Shown in pieces: positions 1 through 6,623 of a DNA stretch of 13,584 bases (positions within the stretch are counted from its first letter, which is position 1; each line of letters opens with the position of its first letter). The notes under the pieces were generated by a model. It had not been told where the DNA came from and ran no database searches. It was given only the letters and a program-made list of their open reading frames with translations. The position numbers were made by a program, and so were the translations under genes. The stretch comes from Betaproteobacteria bacterium (GTDB lineage Bacteria > Pseudomonadota > Gammaproteobacteria > Burkholderiales > SG8-41). The stretch is taken from NCBI GenBank assembly GCA_021414185.1, contig JAIOOZ010000237.1, positions 1-13,584 on the forward strand, read 5' to 3'.

Positions 1-695
1 AGTATCGACGCGGCGATGACGAGAAACACGATCGCACCCAGCATCGGCCAGGCCCACGTAACGCGGAAGCCTTCGACGAACCAGGCCAGCGGCGCCAGCA
101 CGATTGCGGACGCCACAAACTGCACCAGCGCCGACGCGCGCAAATCCACGCGCGGGCAGAACACGCGCTGATACAGGGTGCCGGTGGTGACCGCCAGCAG
201 AGCAACGATCACCGCGCACAGGCTGGCGATGGTCATCTCGCGGATGTCGATCTTGTGCCACACCACGAGCACGACGCCGGCAAAGCCGACGGCTATGCCC
301 AGCCATTGGCGGCGCGAGAGCTGCTCGCCCAGCCAGCGCGAGGCGACCACGGCGGTGAGCAGCGGCTGGACCGTCAGCAGGACGGCCGTAATGCCGGCGG
401 ACACGCCGAGATACTGCGTGTAATGACTGCCGCCGAGATGGATGGCATGCATGAAAAGGCCGGCGACGATCACGTGCCCGAGTTCCGCGCGCGACGCCGG
501 CCACTGCGGGCGCACGATCAGCACGATGGGGATCATGCACGCGATGCCAAACAGGAAGCGCAGCGTCAGGAAGGTGAAAGGCGGCGCGTACTGCATGCCG
601 ATCTTGGAGGCGAGAAAGCCCGAGCCCCAGATGGTCACGAAATACCAGGCGAGGAAAGAATCCAGCCAGCGGCGATTGGTCAAAGCGGTATTCAC
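1..695 (-). CDS. DMT-family (EamA) permease, 3' end cut by window
   Basis: The minus strand is open from a GTG at 695 to the window edge, giving 231 visible residues. The protein is strongly hydrophobic with repeated membrane helices. It starts with a DSFLAWYFVTIWGSGFLASK segment typical of the first EamA helix, and later has a segment containing GVSAGITAVLLTVQPLLTAV followed by SRWLGEQLSRRQWLG, the usual end of the first EamA repeat. The second EamA repeat begins near residue 155 and is cut off. DMT/EamA proteins are inner-membrane carriers, usually exporters of amino acids or other metabolites; the substrate cannot be told from sequence. An in-frame TTG five codons upstream is an alternative start, and neither has a good Shine-Dalgarno site. 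It is divergent from the phosphate uptake genes. The family assignment is secure, the exact start is not. Confidence 0.85.
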   Translation of the reverse strand, partial: MNTALTNRRWLDSFLAWYFVTIWGSGFLASKIGMQYAPPFTFLTLRFLFGIACMIPIVLIVRPQWPASRAELGHVIVAGLFMHAIHLGGSHYTQYLGVSAGITAVLLTVQPLLTAVVASRWLGEQLSRRQWLGIAVGFAGVVLVVWHKIDIREMTIASLCAVIVALLAVTTGTLYQRVFCPRVDLRASALVQFVASAIVLAPLAWFVEGFRVTWAWPMLGAIVFLVIAASI

Positions 696-856
696 ACGTG
701 GACGCGGCAAGGGCCGGGAAATTATGCAAAAGGAATGGCGAGTATACCCTGCGGAAATTCGCCGCCGGCGCGCACCAAACCGGATAAAATGCCGGAGCGC
801 ATGGTCCGGGAGTCGCGCCGGAATGCCGCCCGCCCGTCACCGAATTGGAGGATAAG
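696..856. promoter_or_regulatory. Divergent intergenic region, weak promoter-like boxes
   Basis: These 161 bases separate the divergent EamA permease and DUF47-PiT genes, so both promoters should lie here. On the minus strand TATACT (741-746) matches the sigma70 -10 consensus well and lies about 45 bases before the GTG start. On the plus strand TAAAAT (785-790) is a possible -10 for the DUF47 gene. Neither has a recognisable -35 at normal spacing, and I see no PHO-box-like direct repeat. These are suggestions only. Confidence 0.25.
847..851 (+). promoter_or_regulatory. Ribosome binding site of DUF47 gene
   Basis: GGAGG lies 5 bases before the ATG at 857. It settles the start of the DUF47 gene there rather than at the in-frame TTG at 845, which lies ahead of this site. 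Confidence 0.8.
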
Positions 857-1483
857 ATGTTTGGACGCCTGATGCCGCGCCAGGGCAGGTTCTTCGATTT
901 ATTCAACGAGCACGCCGAGCAGATCGTGCTCGGCAGCCGCGAACTCGCCGCGCTGATGACGAATCACGATGATCTCGAGCGCCGCACCTACACCATCGAG
1001 TCGATCGAGAAGCGCGCTGACAAGATCACGCGCGCCACCATCGAACTGGTACACAAGACCTTCATCACGCCAATCGACCGCGAGGACATCCACCAGCTGA
1101 TCAGTAAAATGGACGACATTCTCGATCTTATCGAGGACTCGGCGCAGCTTATGTTTCTCTACGACGTGCGCGACCCCACGCCCGAGGCGAAGAAGCTGGC
1201 CGACATCTGCGTGGCCTGTTGCGAAAAAGTGAAGGCCGCCGTCGCGCTGCTTTCGAGCATGGACAATGCGGCCGAGATCATGCTGATTTGCAGCGACATC
1301 GACCGGCTCGAGTCCGAAGCCGACCACGTGATGCGCGGGGCGATCGCGCGGCTTTTTCGCGACGAGCCGGACGTGCGCGAGCTCATTAAGCTGCGCACGG
1401 TCTACGAGCATCTGGAGACCGTGACCGACCGCTGCGAAGACGTCGCCAACATCATCCAGGGCATCGTCATCGAGAATTCATGA
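857..1483 (+). CDS. PhoU-like DUF47 protein, PiT accessory
   Basis: 208 residues, the normal size for the DUF47 (PhoU_div) family. The sequence is all-helical with no signal or membrane segment, so it should be cytosolic. Characteristic stretches are IEKRADK (50-56), TPIDREDI (71-78), ESEADHVMR (152-160) and TDRCEDVANI (190-199). The acidic ExxxD-type helices correspond to the metal-binding motifs of PhoU proteins. DUF47 genes are commonly found directly before PiT transporters and are thought to modulate their activity. Here the PiT gene follows after 40 bases on the same strand, so co-transcription is likely. Nothing looks damaged or unusual. The family assignment is firm; the regulatory role is inferred from family and context. 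Confidence 0.93.
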   Translation: MFGRLMPRQGRFFDLFNEHAEQIVLGSRELAALMTNHDDLERRTYTIESIEKRADKITRATIELVHKTFITPIDREDIHQLISKMDDILDLIEDSAQLMFLYDVRDPTPEAKKLADICVACCEKVKAAVALLSSMDNAAEIMLICSDIDRLESEADHVMRGAIARLFRDEPDVRELIKLRTVYEHLETVTDRCEDVANIIQGIVIENS

Positions 1484-1523
1484 GGGCGCCGCGCACGGTG
1501 ACGGGGCTCGCGGGGCAGAGCGC

Positions 1524-2516
1524 ATGAGCATCGAGGTGCTGGTGCTGCTGGTGTTCGTCGCGCTCGCATTCGATTTCATGAACGGCTTTCACGACGCTGC
1601 CAACGCCATCGCGACCATCGTCTCGACCCGCGTGCTGCGGCCGCAATGGGCGGTGGCGTGGGCGGCGTTTTTCAATTTCGTCGCGTTCCTGATCTTCGGC
1701 GTCGCGGTCGCGGCGACCATCGGCAAGGGCATTATCGACCCCAGGATCGTCGACCATTATGTGATTTTTGGCGCGCTGATCGGCGCAATTACCTGGAACA
1801 TCATCACCTGGTACTATGGGATTCCGTCGAGTTCGTCGCACGCGCTGATCGGCGGGCTTGCCGGCGCCGCGGTTGCCAAGGGCGGCATGCACACGCTGAT
1901 TGCGAGCGGTTTTCTCAAGACCGCGGCCGCTATTTTGCTGTCGCCGGCGCTCGGTTTCGTGCTCGGCGTAGCACTCATGCTCGCGGTGTCGTGGATGTGG
2001 GCGCGCGCGACGCCGCGCCGGGTCGACCGCTGGTTCCGCCGGCTGCAGCTGGTCTCGGCCGCGCTCTACAGCATCGGGCACGGCGGCAACGACGCGCAGA
2101 AAACCATGGGCATCATCTGGATGCTGCTGATCACCGCCGGCACCATCGGTGACAAGGATCCGCTGCCGCTGTGGGTGGTGTTCGCCTGTTACGGCACGAT
2201 CGCGCTCGGCACGCTGTTCGGCGGCTGGCGTATCGTCAAGACCATGGGCCAGAAGATTACACGGCTAAAGCCGGTGAGCGGTTTTTGCGCCGAAACCGGC
2301 GGCGCGATCACGCTGTTTCTCGCAACGTGGCTCGGCGTGCCGGTATCGACCACGCATACCATCACCGGCGCGATCGTCGGCGTGGGCTCGGTACAAAAGC
2401 TCTCTGCGGTGCGTTGGGGGGTGGCCGGCAACATCGTCTGGGCGTGGATTTTCACCATCCCATGCTCGGCGTTCGTTGCGGCCGTCGCGTGGTGGTTTGC
2501 CCAGCATTATTTCTAG
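1524..2516 (+). CDS. pit: PiT-family low-affinity inorganic phosphate transporter
   Basis: 330 residues, matching the short bacterial PiT class rather than the roughly 500-residue E. coli PitA. It is an inner-membrane symporter for phosphate or metal-phosphate with about eight to ten hydrophobic segments. The inverted-repeat architecture of the family is plain: NGFHDAANA (20-28) pairs with GHGGNDAQK (185-193), and PSSSSHALIGG (101-111) pairs with PVSTTHTITGA (273-283). These are the two copies of the substrate-binding signature. The central loop carries an Arg-rich stretch (161-173), probably cytosolic. The ATG has only a weak Shine-Dalgarno site, which fits translational coupling to the DUF47 gene just upstream. 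The gene ends 7 bases from the convergent deacylase gene, with no hairpin terminator visible between them. Confidence 0.95.
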   Translation: MSIEVLVLLVFVALAFDFMNGFHDAANAIATIVSTRVLRPQWAVAWAAFFNFVAFLIFGVAVAATIGKGIIDPRIVDHYVIFGALIGAITWNIITWYYGIPSSSSHALIGGLAGAAVAKGGMHTLIASGFLKTAAAILLSPALGFVLGVALMLAVSWMWARATPRRVDRWFRRLQLVSAALYSIGHGGNDAQKTMGIIWMLLITAGTIGDKDPLPLWVVFACYGTIALGTLFGGWRIVKTMGQKITRLKPVSGFCAETGGAITLFLATWLGVPVSTTHTITGAIVGVGSVQKLSAVRWGVAGNIVWAWIFTIPCSAFVAAVAWWFAQHYF

Positions 2517-2523
2517 CGCAGCC

Positions 2524-3969
2524 TTAAGCCTCCCGCAATAACACGCGTCCCGGCCGCGCACCGGTCGTCTTGCCGTCGCGCCACACGATGGCGCCATTGA
2601 CGACGACGGTACCGATGCCGCGCGCGGGCAGCGTCGAGTGCACGAAATCCGCCGCGTCCATCACGGTGTCGGCATTGAACAGCGTGATGTCGGCATATGC
2701 GCCGGCCTTCAGCACGCCGCGATCTTTGAGTCCGAACTTGCCTGCCGTGAGGCCGGTCATCTTGTAGACCGCGGTTTCCAGCGGAAAGAGTTTCAATTCG
2801 CGCGAGTAATGGCCCAGCACGCGCGGGAAAGTGCCCCACAGCCGCGGATGCGGCTTGGTGTCGTGCGGCAGCCCGTCCGAGCCGATCATGGTTTCTTCGA
2901 AAGCGAGAATGCGCTGCACGTCTTTTTCATCCAGCATGAAATAAATCGCGCCGGCCGGTTTGATTTTCTCGACGGCTTCGGCCTGCGTCATCTTGAGCCG
3001 CTTCGCGACTTCGTCGAGATCGACGCCCGAGAATTCCGGATGCGGCTTGGACCAGGTGATGATGATGCGCGATGATTGCTCGAGCCGGTCGTAACGCAAT
3101 ACCGTCGACGACGCGATATACGGATAGCAGTCGAGCCCCATCGGCTGCTTTTTCATCAGCCCGGCGATCTGCTTCAGCGTCTCGACCGAGCGGCCGTGGT
3201 TTTTGGTGCCGACCGTTTTATGGTGCGAAATGACGATGGGAACCGCCAGCGTGCGGCCGATCAAACAGGTTTCCTCGATCGACTCGGTGACCTGGTCGTC
3301 TTCGTTGCGCATATGCGTGACGTAGAGGCCGTTGAATTCTGTCAGCGGGCGGCAGATCTCGATGATCTCCTCCGTCGGCGCGCAGGCCGCCGGTGGGTAG
3401 GCAGTGCCGGTGGAAACGCCGATTGCGCCGGAAGCCAGCGACTCCTGCGCCATCGCGCGCATTTTCGCCATCTCGGCGGAAGTCGCTGCGCGGTCGAGCC
3501 GATCCATGGTCGCCACGCGGAATGTCGTATGGCCGACGAGACAGGTCGCGTTGATGGCGGCGGGCCTGGCCGCGAGTTCTTCGCGGTACGCGCGGAAGCT
3601 TGGAAACCTGAACCAGTCGCCGCTGCCGTCCAGCAGATCGAGCGGTGGCGTGGAGGCGCCGTTGGCGGGCGAGTGCGCGAGGCTGATGCCGCAGTTGCCC
3701 GTGACCACCGTCGTAACGCCCTGACTGACTTTCGGCGCCATGTCCGGGTTGGACAAGAGCATGCGGTCGTCGTGCGTGTGCGCATCGATGAAGCCGGGTG
3801 CGGCGATCATGCCCGAGGCGTCGACTTCGATGTCGGCGGTCGCTTTATCCAATGCGCCGATTTTGACTATGCGGTCGCCGCGCACGCCGATCTCGCCGTG
3901 AAAGCGCGGCGCGCGCGTGCCGTCGATGATGGTCGCGTTGCGAACTATCAGGTCGTAGTGTTCGGTCAT
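2524..3969 (-). CDS. N-acyl-D-amino-acid deacylase (D-aminoacylase, amidohydrolase)
   Basis: 481 residues, the usual length for D-aminoacylases. These cytosolic zinc enzymes release D-amino acids from N-acyl forms. The N-terminal beta segment (LIVRNATIIDGT) and the barrel entry PGFIDAHTHDD (H64, H66) are typical. The D-aminoacylase-specific zinc ligand Cys is present in TGNCGIS (C93), followed by THMRNE (H219), ISHHK (H249/H250) and IGSDGLPHD (D365), so the active site appears intact. The C-terminal part (AGAYADITLFN, then a stretch with VVVNGAIVWRDGK) is the normal amidohydrolase end. The ATG has a pyrimidine-rich leader without a Shine-Dalgarno site, because the GA/CT repeat lies upstream. 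The neighbour upstream is a Bug receptor. Substrate chirality and acyl group cannot be fixed; related family members act on other N-acyl or imide substrates. Confidence 0.9.
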   Translation of the reverse strand: MTEHYDLIVRNATIIDGTRAPRFHGEIGVRGDRIVKIGALDKATADIEVDASGMIAAPGFIDAHTHDDRMLLSNPDMAPKVSQGVTTVVTGNCGISLAHSPANGASTPPLDLLDGSGDWFRFPSFRAYREELAARPAAINATCLVGHTTFRVATMDRLDRAATSAEMAKMRAMAQESLASGAIGVSTGTAYPPAACAPTEEIIEICRPLTEFNGLYVTHMRNEDDQVTESIEETCLIGRTLAVPIVISHHKTVGTKNHGRSVETLKQIAGLMKKQPMGLDCYPYIASSTVLRYDRLEQSSRIIITWSKPHPEFSGVDLDEVAKRLKMTQAEAVEKIKPAGAIYFMLDEKDVQRILAFEETMIGSDGLPHDTKPHPRLWGTFPRVLGHYSRELKLFPLETAVYKMTGLTAGKFGLKDRGVLKAGAYADITLFNADTVMDAADFVHSTLPARGIGTVVVNGAIVWRDGKTTGARPGRVLLREA

Positions 3970-4020
3970 AGCTTGAGAGGAGGGAGGTGGGAGGAGTGAG
4001 GAGTGAAGGGAAAGGGGAGG

Positions 4021-4159
4021 CGAGAGGAGAGAGGAGAGAGACGAGAGACGAGAGGCGAGAGGAGAGAGGCGAGAGGGGAACTAATGCATTAGGTCTTAAA
4101 GACTCTCTCCTCTCTCTTCTCTCCTCTCTCCTCTCTCGTCTCTCTCCTCTCTCCTCTCC
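4021..4159. repeat. Long purine/pyrimidine inverted repeat of tandem heptamers
   Basis: The left arm (4021-4076) is eight tandem copies of a 7-base unit, (C/A)GAGAG(G/A). The right arm (about 4103-4159) is the reverse complement of the same pattern. Bases 4022-4048 pair perfectly with 4132-4158 (27 bp), and the next 29 positions inward pair at roughly three in four. The roughly 25-base centre is unrelated AT-richer DNA containing the perfect palindrome CTAATGCATTAG (4081-4092) and the odd palindrome GTCTTAAAGAC (4093-4103). Looser GA-rich and CT-rich sequence extends outward to about 3975 and 4170. It fills the gap between a Bug gene and the deacylase gene. As RNA it would make a very long hairpin and could end or weaken transcription; as DNA it could form a cruciform. 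The function is unknown. Confidence 0.9.
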
Positions 4160-4178
4160 CTCACCCCTCACCGTTTTT

Positions 4179-5150
4179 TTAATCCAGTTTGGCGCCGGAT
4201 TTCTTGACGACGTCTGCCCACTTCGCGGTTTCCTTGCGGGCGAACGCCGAGAATTCTTCCGGCGTGCCGCCGACCGGCTCGGCTTCGATGGCGGCATAGC
4301 GGTCTTTCAGGGCAGTCGACCGCAACGCTTTGTTGACTTCGCTGTTGAGCCTGGTGACGATGGCCTTCGGCGTGCCGACTGGTGCCACGAGCCCGCCCCA
4401 GGCGTTGGTCTCGTAACCGGGCACGCCGGCTTCCGCTATCGTCGGGATGTCGGGAAATATTGGCGAGCGCTTCGCGCTGCTGACGCCGATGCCGCGCACC
4501 TTGCCCGAGCGCACGTGGGGCGAAATCGAAGTCAGGTTGTCGAACATCAGCTGCACCTGGCCGCCGATCAGGTCCGAAATCCCTTGCGGGCTCCCCTTGT
4601 ACGGCACGTGCACGATCTGCGTTCCGGTCATGATCTTGAAGAGCTCACCGCCGAGATGGCCGGTGGTGCCGTTGCCGCCCGACGCATTCGTTAATTTGCC
4701 CGGGTTCTGCCGCGCGTAATCGATCAATTCCCTGACCGATTTTACCGGCAGGGCGTTGGTCACCGCGAGCATGTTGTAAGTCGACAGGAACTGGCCGAGG
4801 CTGACGAGATCCTTGTCTGGATCGTACGGCTGCTGTGCTTTGGGCAGCAGCGATTTATTGATGGCGAGCGACACCACGTTGGCGTAGCCAATCGTATAGC
4901 CGTCGGGATTGGCGCGCACGATCATGTCGGTGCCGATGGTGTAGCTGGCGCCGGGGCGATTGTCGATCACGATCTGCTGGCCCATTTGCTTGACCAGCTC
5001 GAGCGCGAGTATGCGCGTCACGACGTCGGGCGAGCCGCCGGCCGCGGACGGAATGATGAGCCGGATCGGGCGTTCCGGGTACTCGGCTTGCGCGCCGCCC
5101 GCAGCGCCGAGCAATGAAAGCGCGCCCATCGACAACAGTATCCTGTTCAT
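4179..5150 (-). CDS. Bug/TctC-family periplasmic solute receptor (first)
   Basis: 323 residues from the ATG at 5150, chosen because AAGGGGA (5156-5162) lies 5 bases ahead; an in-frame TTG at 5174 precedes that site. A Sec signal peptide is clear (MNRILLSMGALSLLG, AGGAQA, cut near residue 22), followed by YPERPIRLIIP, the standard Bug mature N-terminus. Family landmarks are PSAAGGSPD (34-42), DNRPGAS (63-69), ASGGNGTTGH (156-165), VHVPYKG (180-186) and PTIAEAGVPGYE (236-247). Bug proteins bind carboxylates or similar small solutes in the periplasm, mostly for tripartite tricarboxylate transporters. No tctA or tctB membrane gene is in the window, so this is an orphan receptor. It follows pdxH by 39 bases and precedes the deacylase gene. 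The ligand is unknown; an N-acyl amino acid is only a guess from context. Confidence 0.93.
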   Translation of the reverse strand: MNRILLSMGALSLLGAAGGAQAEYPERPIRLIIPSAAGGSPDVVTRILALELVKQMGQQIVIDNRPGASYTIGTDMIVRANPDGYTIGYANVVSLAINKSLLPKAQQPYDPDKDLVSLGQFLSTYNMLAVTNALPVKSVRELIDYARQNPGKLTNASGGNGTTGHLGGELFKIMTGTQIVHVPYKGSPQGISDLIGGQVQLMFDNLTSISPHVRSGKVRGIGVSSAKRSPIFPDIPTIAEAGVPGYETNAWGGLVAPVGTPKAIVTRLNSEVNKALRSTALKDRYAAIEAEPVGGTPEEFSAFARKETAKWADVVKKSGAKLD

Positions 5151-5189
5151 GACGTTCCCCTTTTCTCGTTGCAAAACGGCGGTTACGGG

Positions 5190-5822
5190 TCAGGGCGCGA
5201 GACGCGTGATTTTCCAACCGCGGTCGACGCGCGAATAAAGCACGCGGTCGTGCAGGCGGTTGGGGCGTCCCTGCCAGAACTCGATAGCCGAAGGCAGCAC
5301 GCGATAGCCGCCCCAGTGTGCGGGCCGCGTCGGCGCGTCGCCCTGCGATTTTTCGGCCGCGGCAAATCGCGCTTCCAGCACCGCGCGATTCGGCACCACC
5401 TCGCTTTGCGGCGACGCGATCGCAGCGTGCTGGCTGCCGAGCGGGCGGCTGGCAAAATATTCGTCGGATTCCTGCGCCGTCACTTTCTCCACGCGGCCGT
5501 CGATGCGCACTTCGCGTTCAAGCTCGGTCCAGTGAAAAAGTAACGCTGCGGCCGGGTTGGCGGCGAGCTCCGTGCCTTTGCGCGATGAGTAATTGGTGAA
5601 GAACACAAAGCCGCGCGCATCGACGCCTTTCAGCAGCACGATGCGCGCCGCCGGCTGGCCGCTGGCTGATACGGTAGCAAGCGTCATCGCGTTCAGCATC
5701 GGCATTTTTGCGGCGATCGCCTCCTTGAACCAGCGGTCAAACTGCACGAATGGATCGTGGGCGACATCCTGCTCGTCGAGGGTTTCGCGCATGTACTCCT
5801 GGCGCAGGTCAGCGATGTTCAT
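5190..5822 (-). CDS. pdxH: Pyridoxamine/pyridoxine 5'-phosphate oxidase PdxH
   Basis: 210 residues, near the normal 210-220. PdxH is a cytosolic FMN enzyme that oxidises pyridoxine or pyridoxamine 5'-phosphate to pyridoxal 5'-phosphate, the last step of vitamin B6 salvage and of the DXP-dependent route. Visible signatures are ARIVLLKG (59-66) and FFTNYSSRKG (74-83) for FMN phosphate binding, RPLGSQHAAIASPQS (126-140), WGGYRVLPSAIEFWQGRPNRLHDR split over 170-193, and the conserved terminus WKITRLAP. R189 and H191 match the substrate-contact residues of E. coli PdxH. No Shine-Dalgarno site is evident before the ATG, which starts with the typical MNIADLRQEY. A TAGAAT box (5850-5855, minus strand) could be a -10 element 28 bases ahead of the start, but no -35 is seen. 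It lies between the NnrU gene and a Bug gene, with no metabolic link obvious. Confidence 0.97.
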   Translation of the reverse strand: MNIADLRQEYMRETLDEQDVAHDPFVQFDRWFKEAIAAKMPMLNAMTLATVSASGQPAARIVLLKGVDARGFVFFTNYSSRKGTELAANPAAALLFHWTELEREVRIDGRVEKVTAQESDEYFASRPLGSQHAAIASPQSEVVPNRAVLEARFAAAEKSQGDAPTRPAHWGGYRVLPSAIEFWQGRPNRLHDRVLYSRVDRGWKITRLAP

Positions 5823-5870
5823 GGGGATAGTGGTGTTGGCAGAGGCGATATTCTAACCGGGCAGCGCGCA

Positions 5871-6551
5871 TCAGATGACAGCGTGCGCGCCGAACAGCCG
5901 GTGATGCAGCATGATCAGCGCAACGTAGAGGGCGAGGCCGAGCAGGATTTTCCACCAGCCGATTTCGGCCAGCTTGAATTCGTTGCGGCCGCCGGCGATC
6001 GCCGCGAACGGCAGGTTCGATGTCACGGCGGCAAATTGCTTCCAGTCAGCGCCCAGCGTTGCCGCTTTGCGCCGGTCGATGAGCCATGCGCCCGAGAGTG
6101 CCAGCACGACGAAAGTGCCGAAAAATATCAATGCGGCCGCATCGCCGCGTGCCGCGATGTGGCTGGCTCCCCACAGCGCGAAGCCCCACATCAGCGGGTG
6201 GCGGGTGATGCGCAGGATACCGCGCGCAGGATGCGGCGATTTAAGCAGCTTCTCCCGCCCGACCATCGTCGGGTTGGGCGTGGCCAGCGCGCACACTATG
6301 AACACCAGTGCGAATGGCATCACGACCAGCGGCACCGGGCGCAGCGCCACCGCGTACCAGAGATTGATGAACGGCGCGTGATAGAACGCCCAGATCATCC
6401 AGCCCAGCGTCGCGAACGCGAGCAGTGAATACAGCGCGAGGTAGGCTTTGCCGAGAGCGGCGACGAGCGCTGCCCGCAACGGGGTGCTCGCGATATAGTG
6501 CGTCGCGAGAAACGCCGCGGCGGCCAGCATGAGGTGCGTCAAGGGTTCCAT
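5871..6551 (-). CDS. NnrU-family integral membrane protein
   Basis: 226 residues with about six hydrophobic helices (near 5-21, 37-57, 72-90, 115-133, 138-157 and 198-216), so an inner-membrane protein. The stretch GILRITRHPLMWGFALWG (111-128) is the hallmark of the NnrU family and resembles the RHP-containing core of isoprenylcysteine methyltransferase-like membrane enzymes. NnrU was first noted next to nitric oxide and nitrite reduction genes in denitrifiers, but its biochemical role is not established. Here no denitrification genes are nearby. The Shine-Dalgarno site GAAGG is about 8 bases before the ATG, and a perfect 24-base palindrome lies 20 bases upstream of the start. pdxH follows after 48 bases. 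I am confident of the family and not of any link to nitrogen oxides. Confidence 0.85.
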   Translation of the reverse strand: MEPLTHLMLAAAAFLATHYIASTPLRAALVAALGKAYLALYSLLAFATLGWMIWAFYHAPFINLWYAVALRPVPLVVMPFALVFIVCALATPNPTMVGREKLLKSPHPARGILRITRHPLMWGFALWGASHIAARGDAAALIFFGTFVVLALSGAWLIDRRKAATLGADWKQFAAVTSNLPFAAIAGGRNEFKLAEIGWWKILLGLALYVALIMLHHRLFGAHAVI

Positions 6552-6570
6552 AAGGCGGCCTTCGGAGTGT

Positions 6571-6594
6571 CAGGCGCGGCACGTGCCGCGCCTG
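6571..6594. promoter_or_regulatory. Perfect 24-base GC-rich palindrome
   Basis: Bases 6571-6582 (CAGGCGCGGCAC) are followed by their exact reverse complement with no loop, giving a 24-base perfect dyad with CACGTG at the centre. It sits in the 72-base gap between the end of the VIT/VWA gene and the start of the NnrU gene. As RNA it would form a very stable hairpin, but no T-run follows on either strand, so it is not a standard Rho-independent terminator. It could be a transcription barrier, an mRNA-stability hairpin at the 3' end of the upstream gene, or a dimeric regulator's operator. Confidence 0.75.
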
Positions 6595-6623
6595 TTCCGC
6601 CATATTAGAACATTTAACCGCGC

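Noticed and set aside
2517..2523. A bidirectional terminator between the convergent PiT and deacylase genes
   Set aside because: The gap is only 7 bases, and the CTTAAG dyad there is too short to act as a terminator hairpin.
3076..3999. A 307-residue open frame on the plus strand opposite the deacylase gene
   Set aside because: It is antisense to a gene with intact catalytic motifs, is Arg/Ala/Gly-rich and unlike any family, and such long antisense frames are expected from GC-biased codon use.
4021..4159. CRISPR array
   Set aside because: The units are 7 bases and directly adjacent, with no unique spacers and no cas genes.
3987..4694. A plus-strand frame translating the GA/CT arrays as Arg/Glu and Ser/Leu repeats
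   Set aside because: The repeated peptide is a product of the 7-base units, and the rest is antisense to the first Bug gene.
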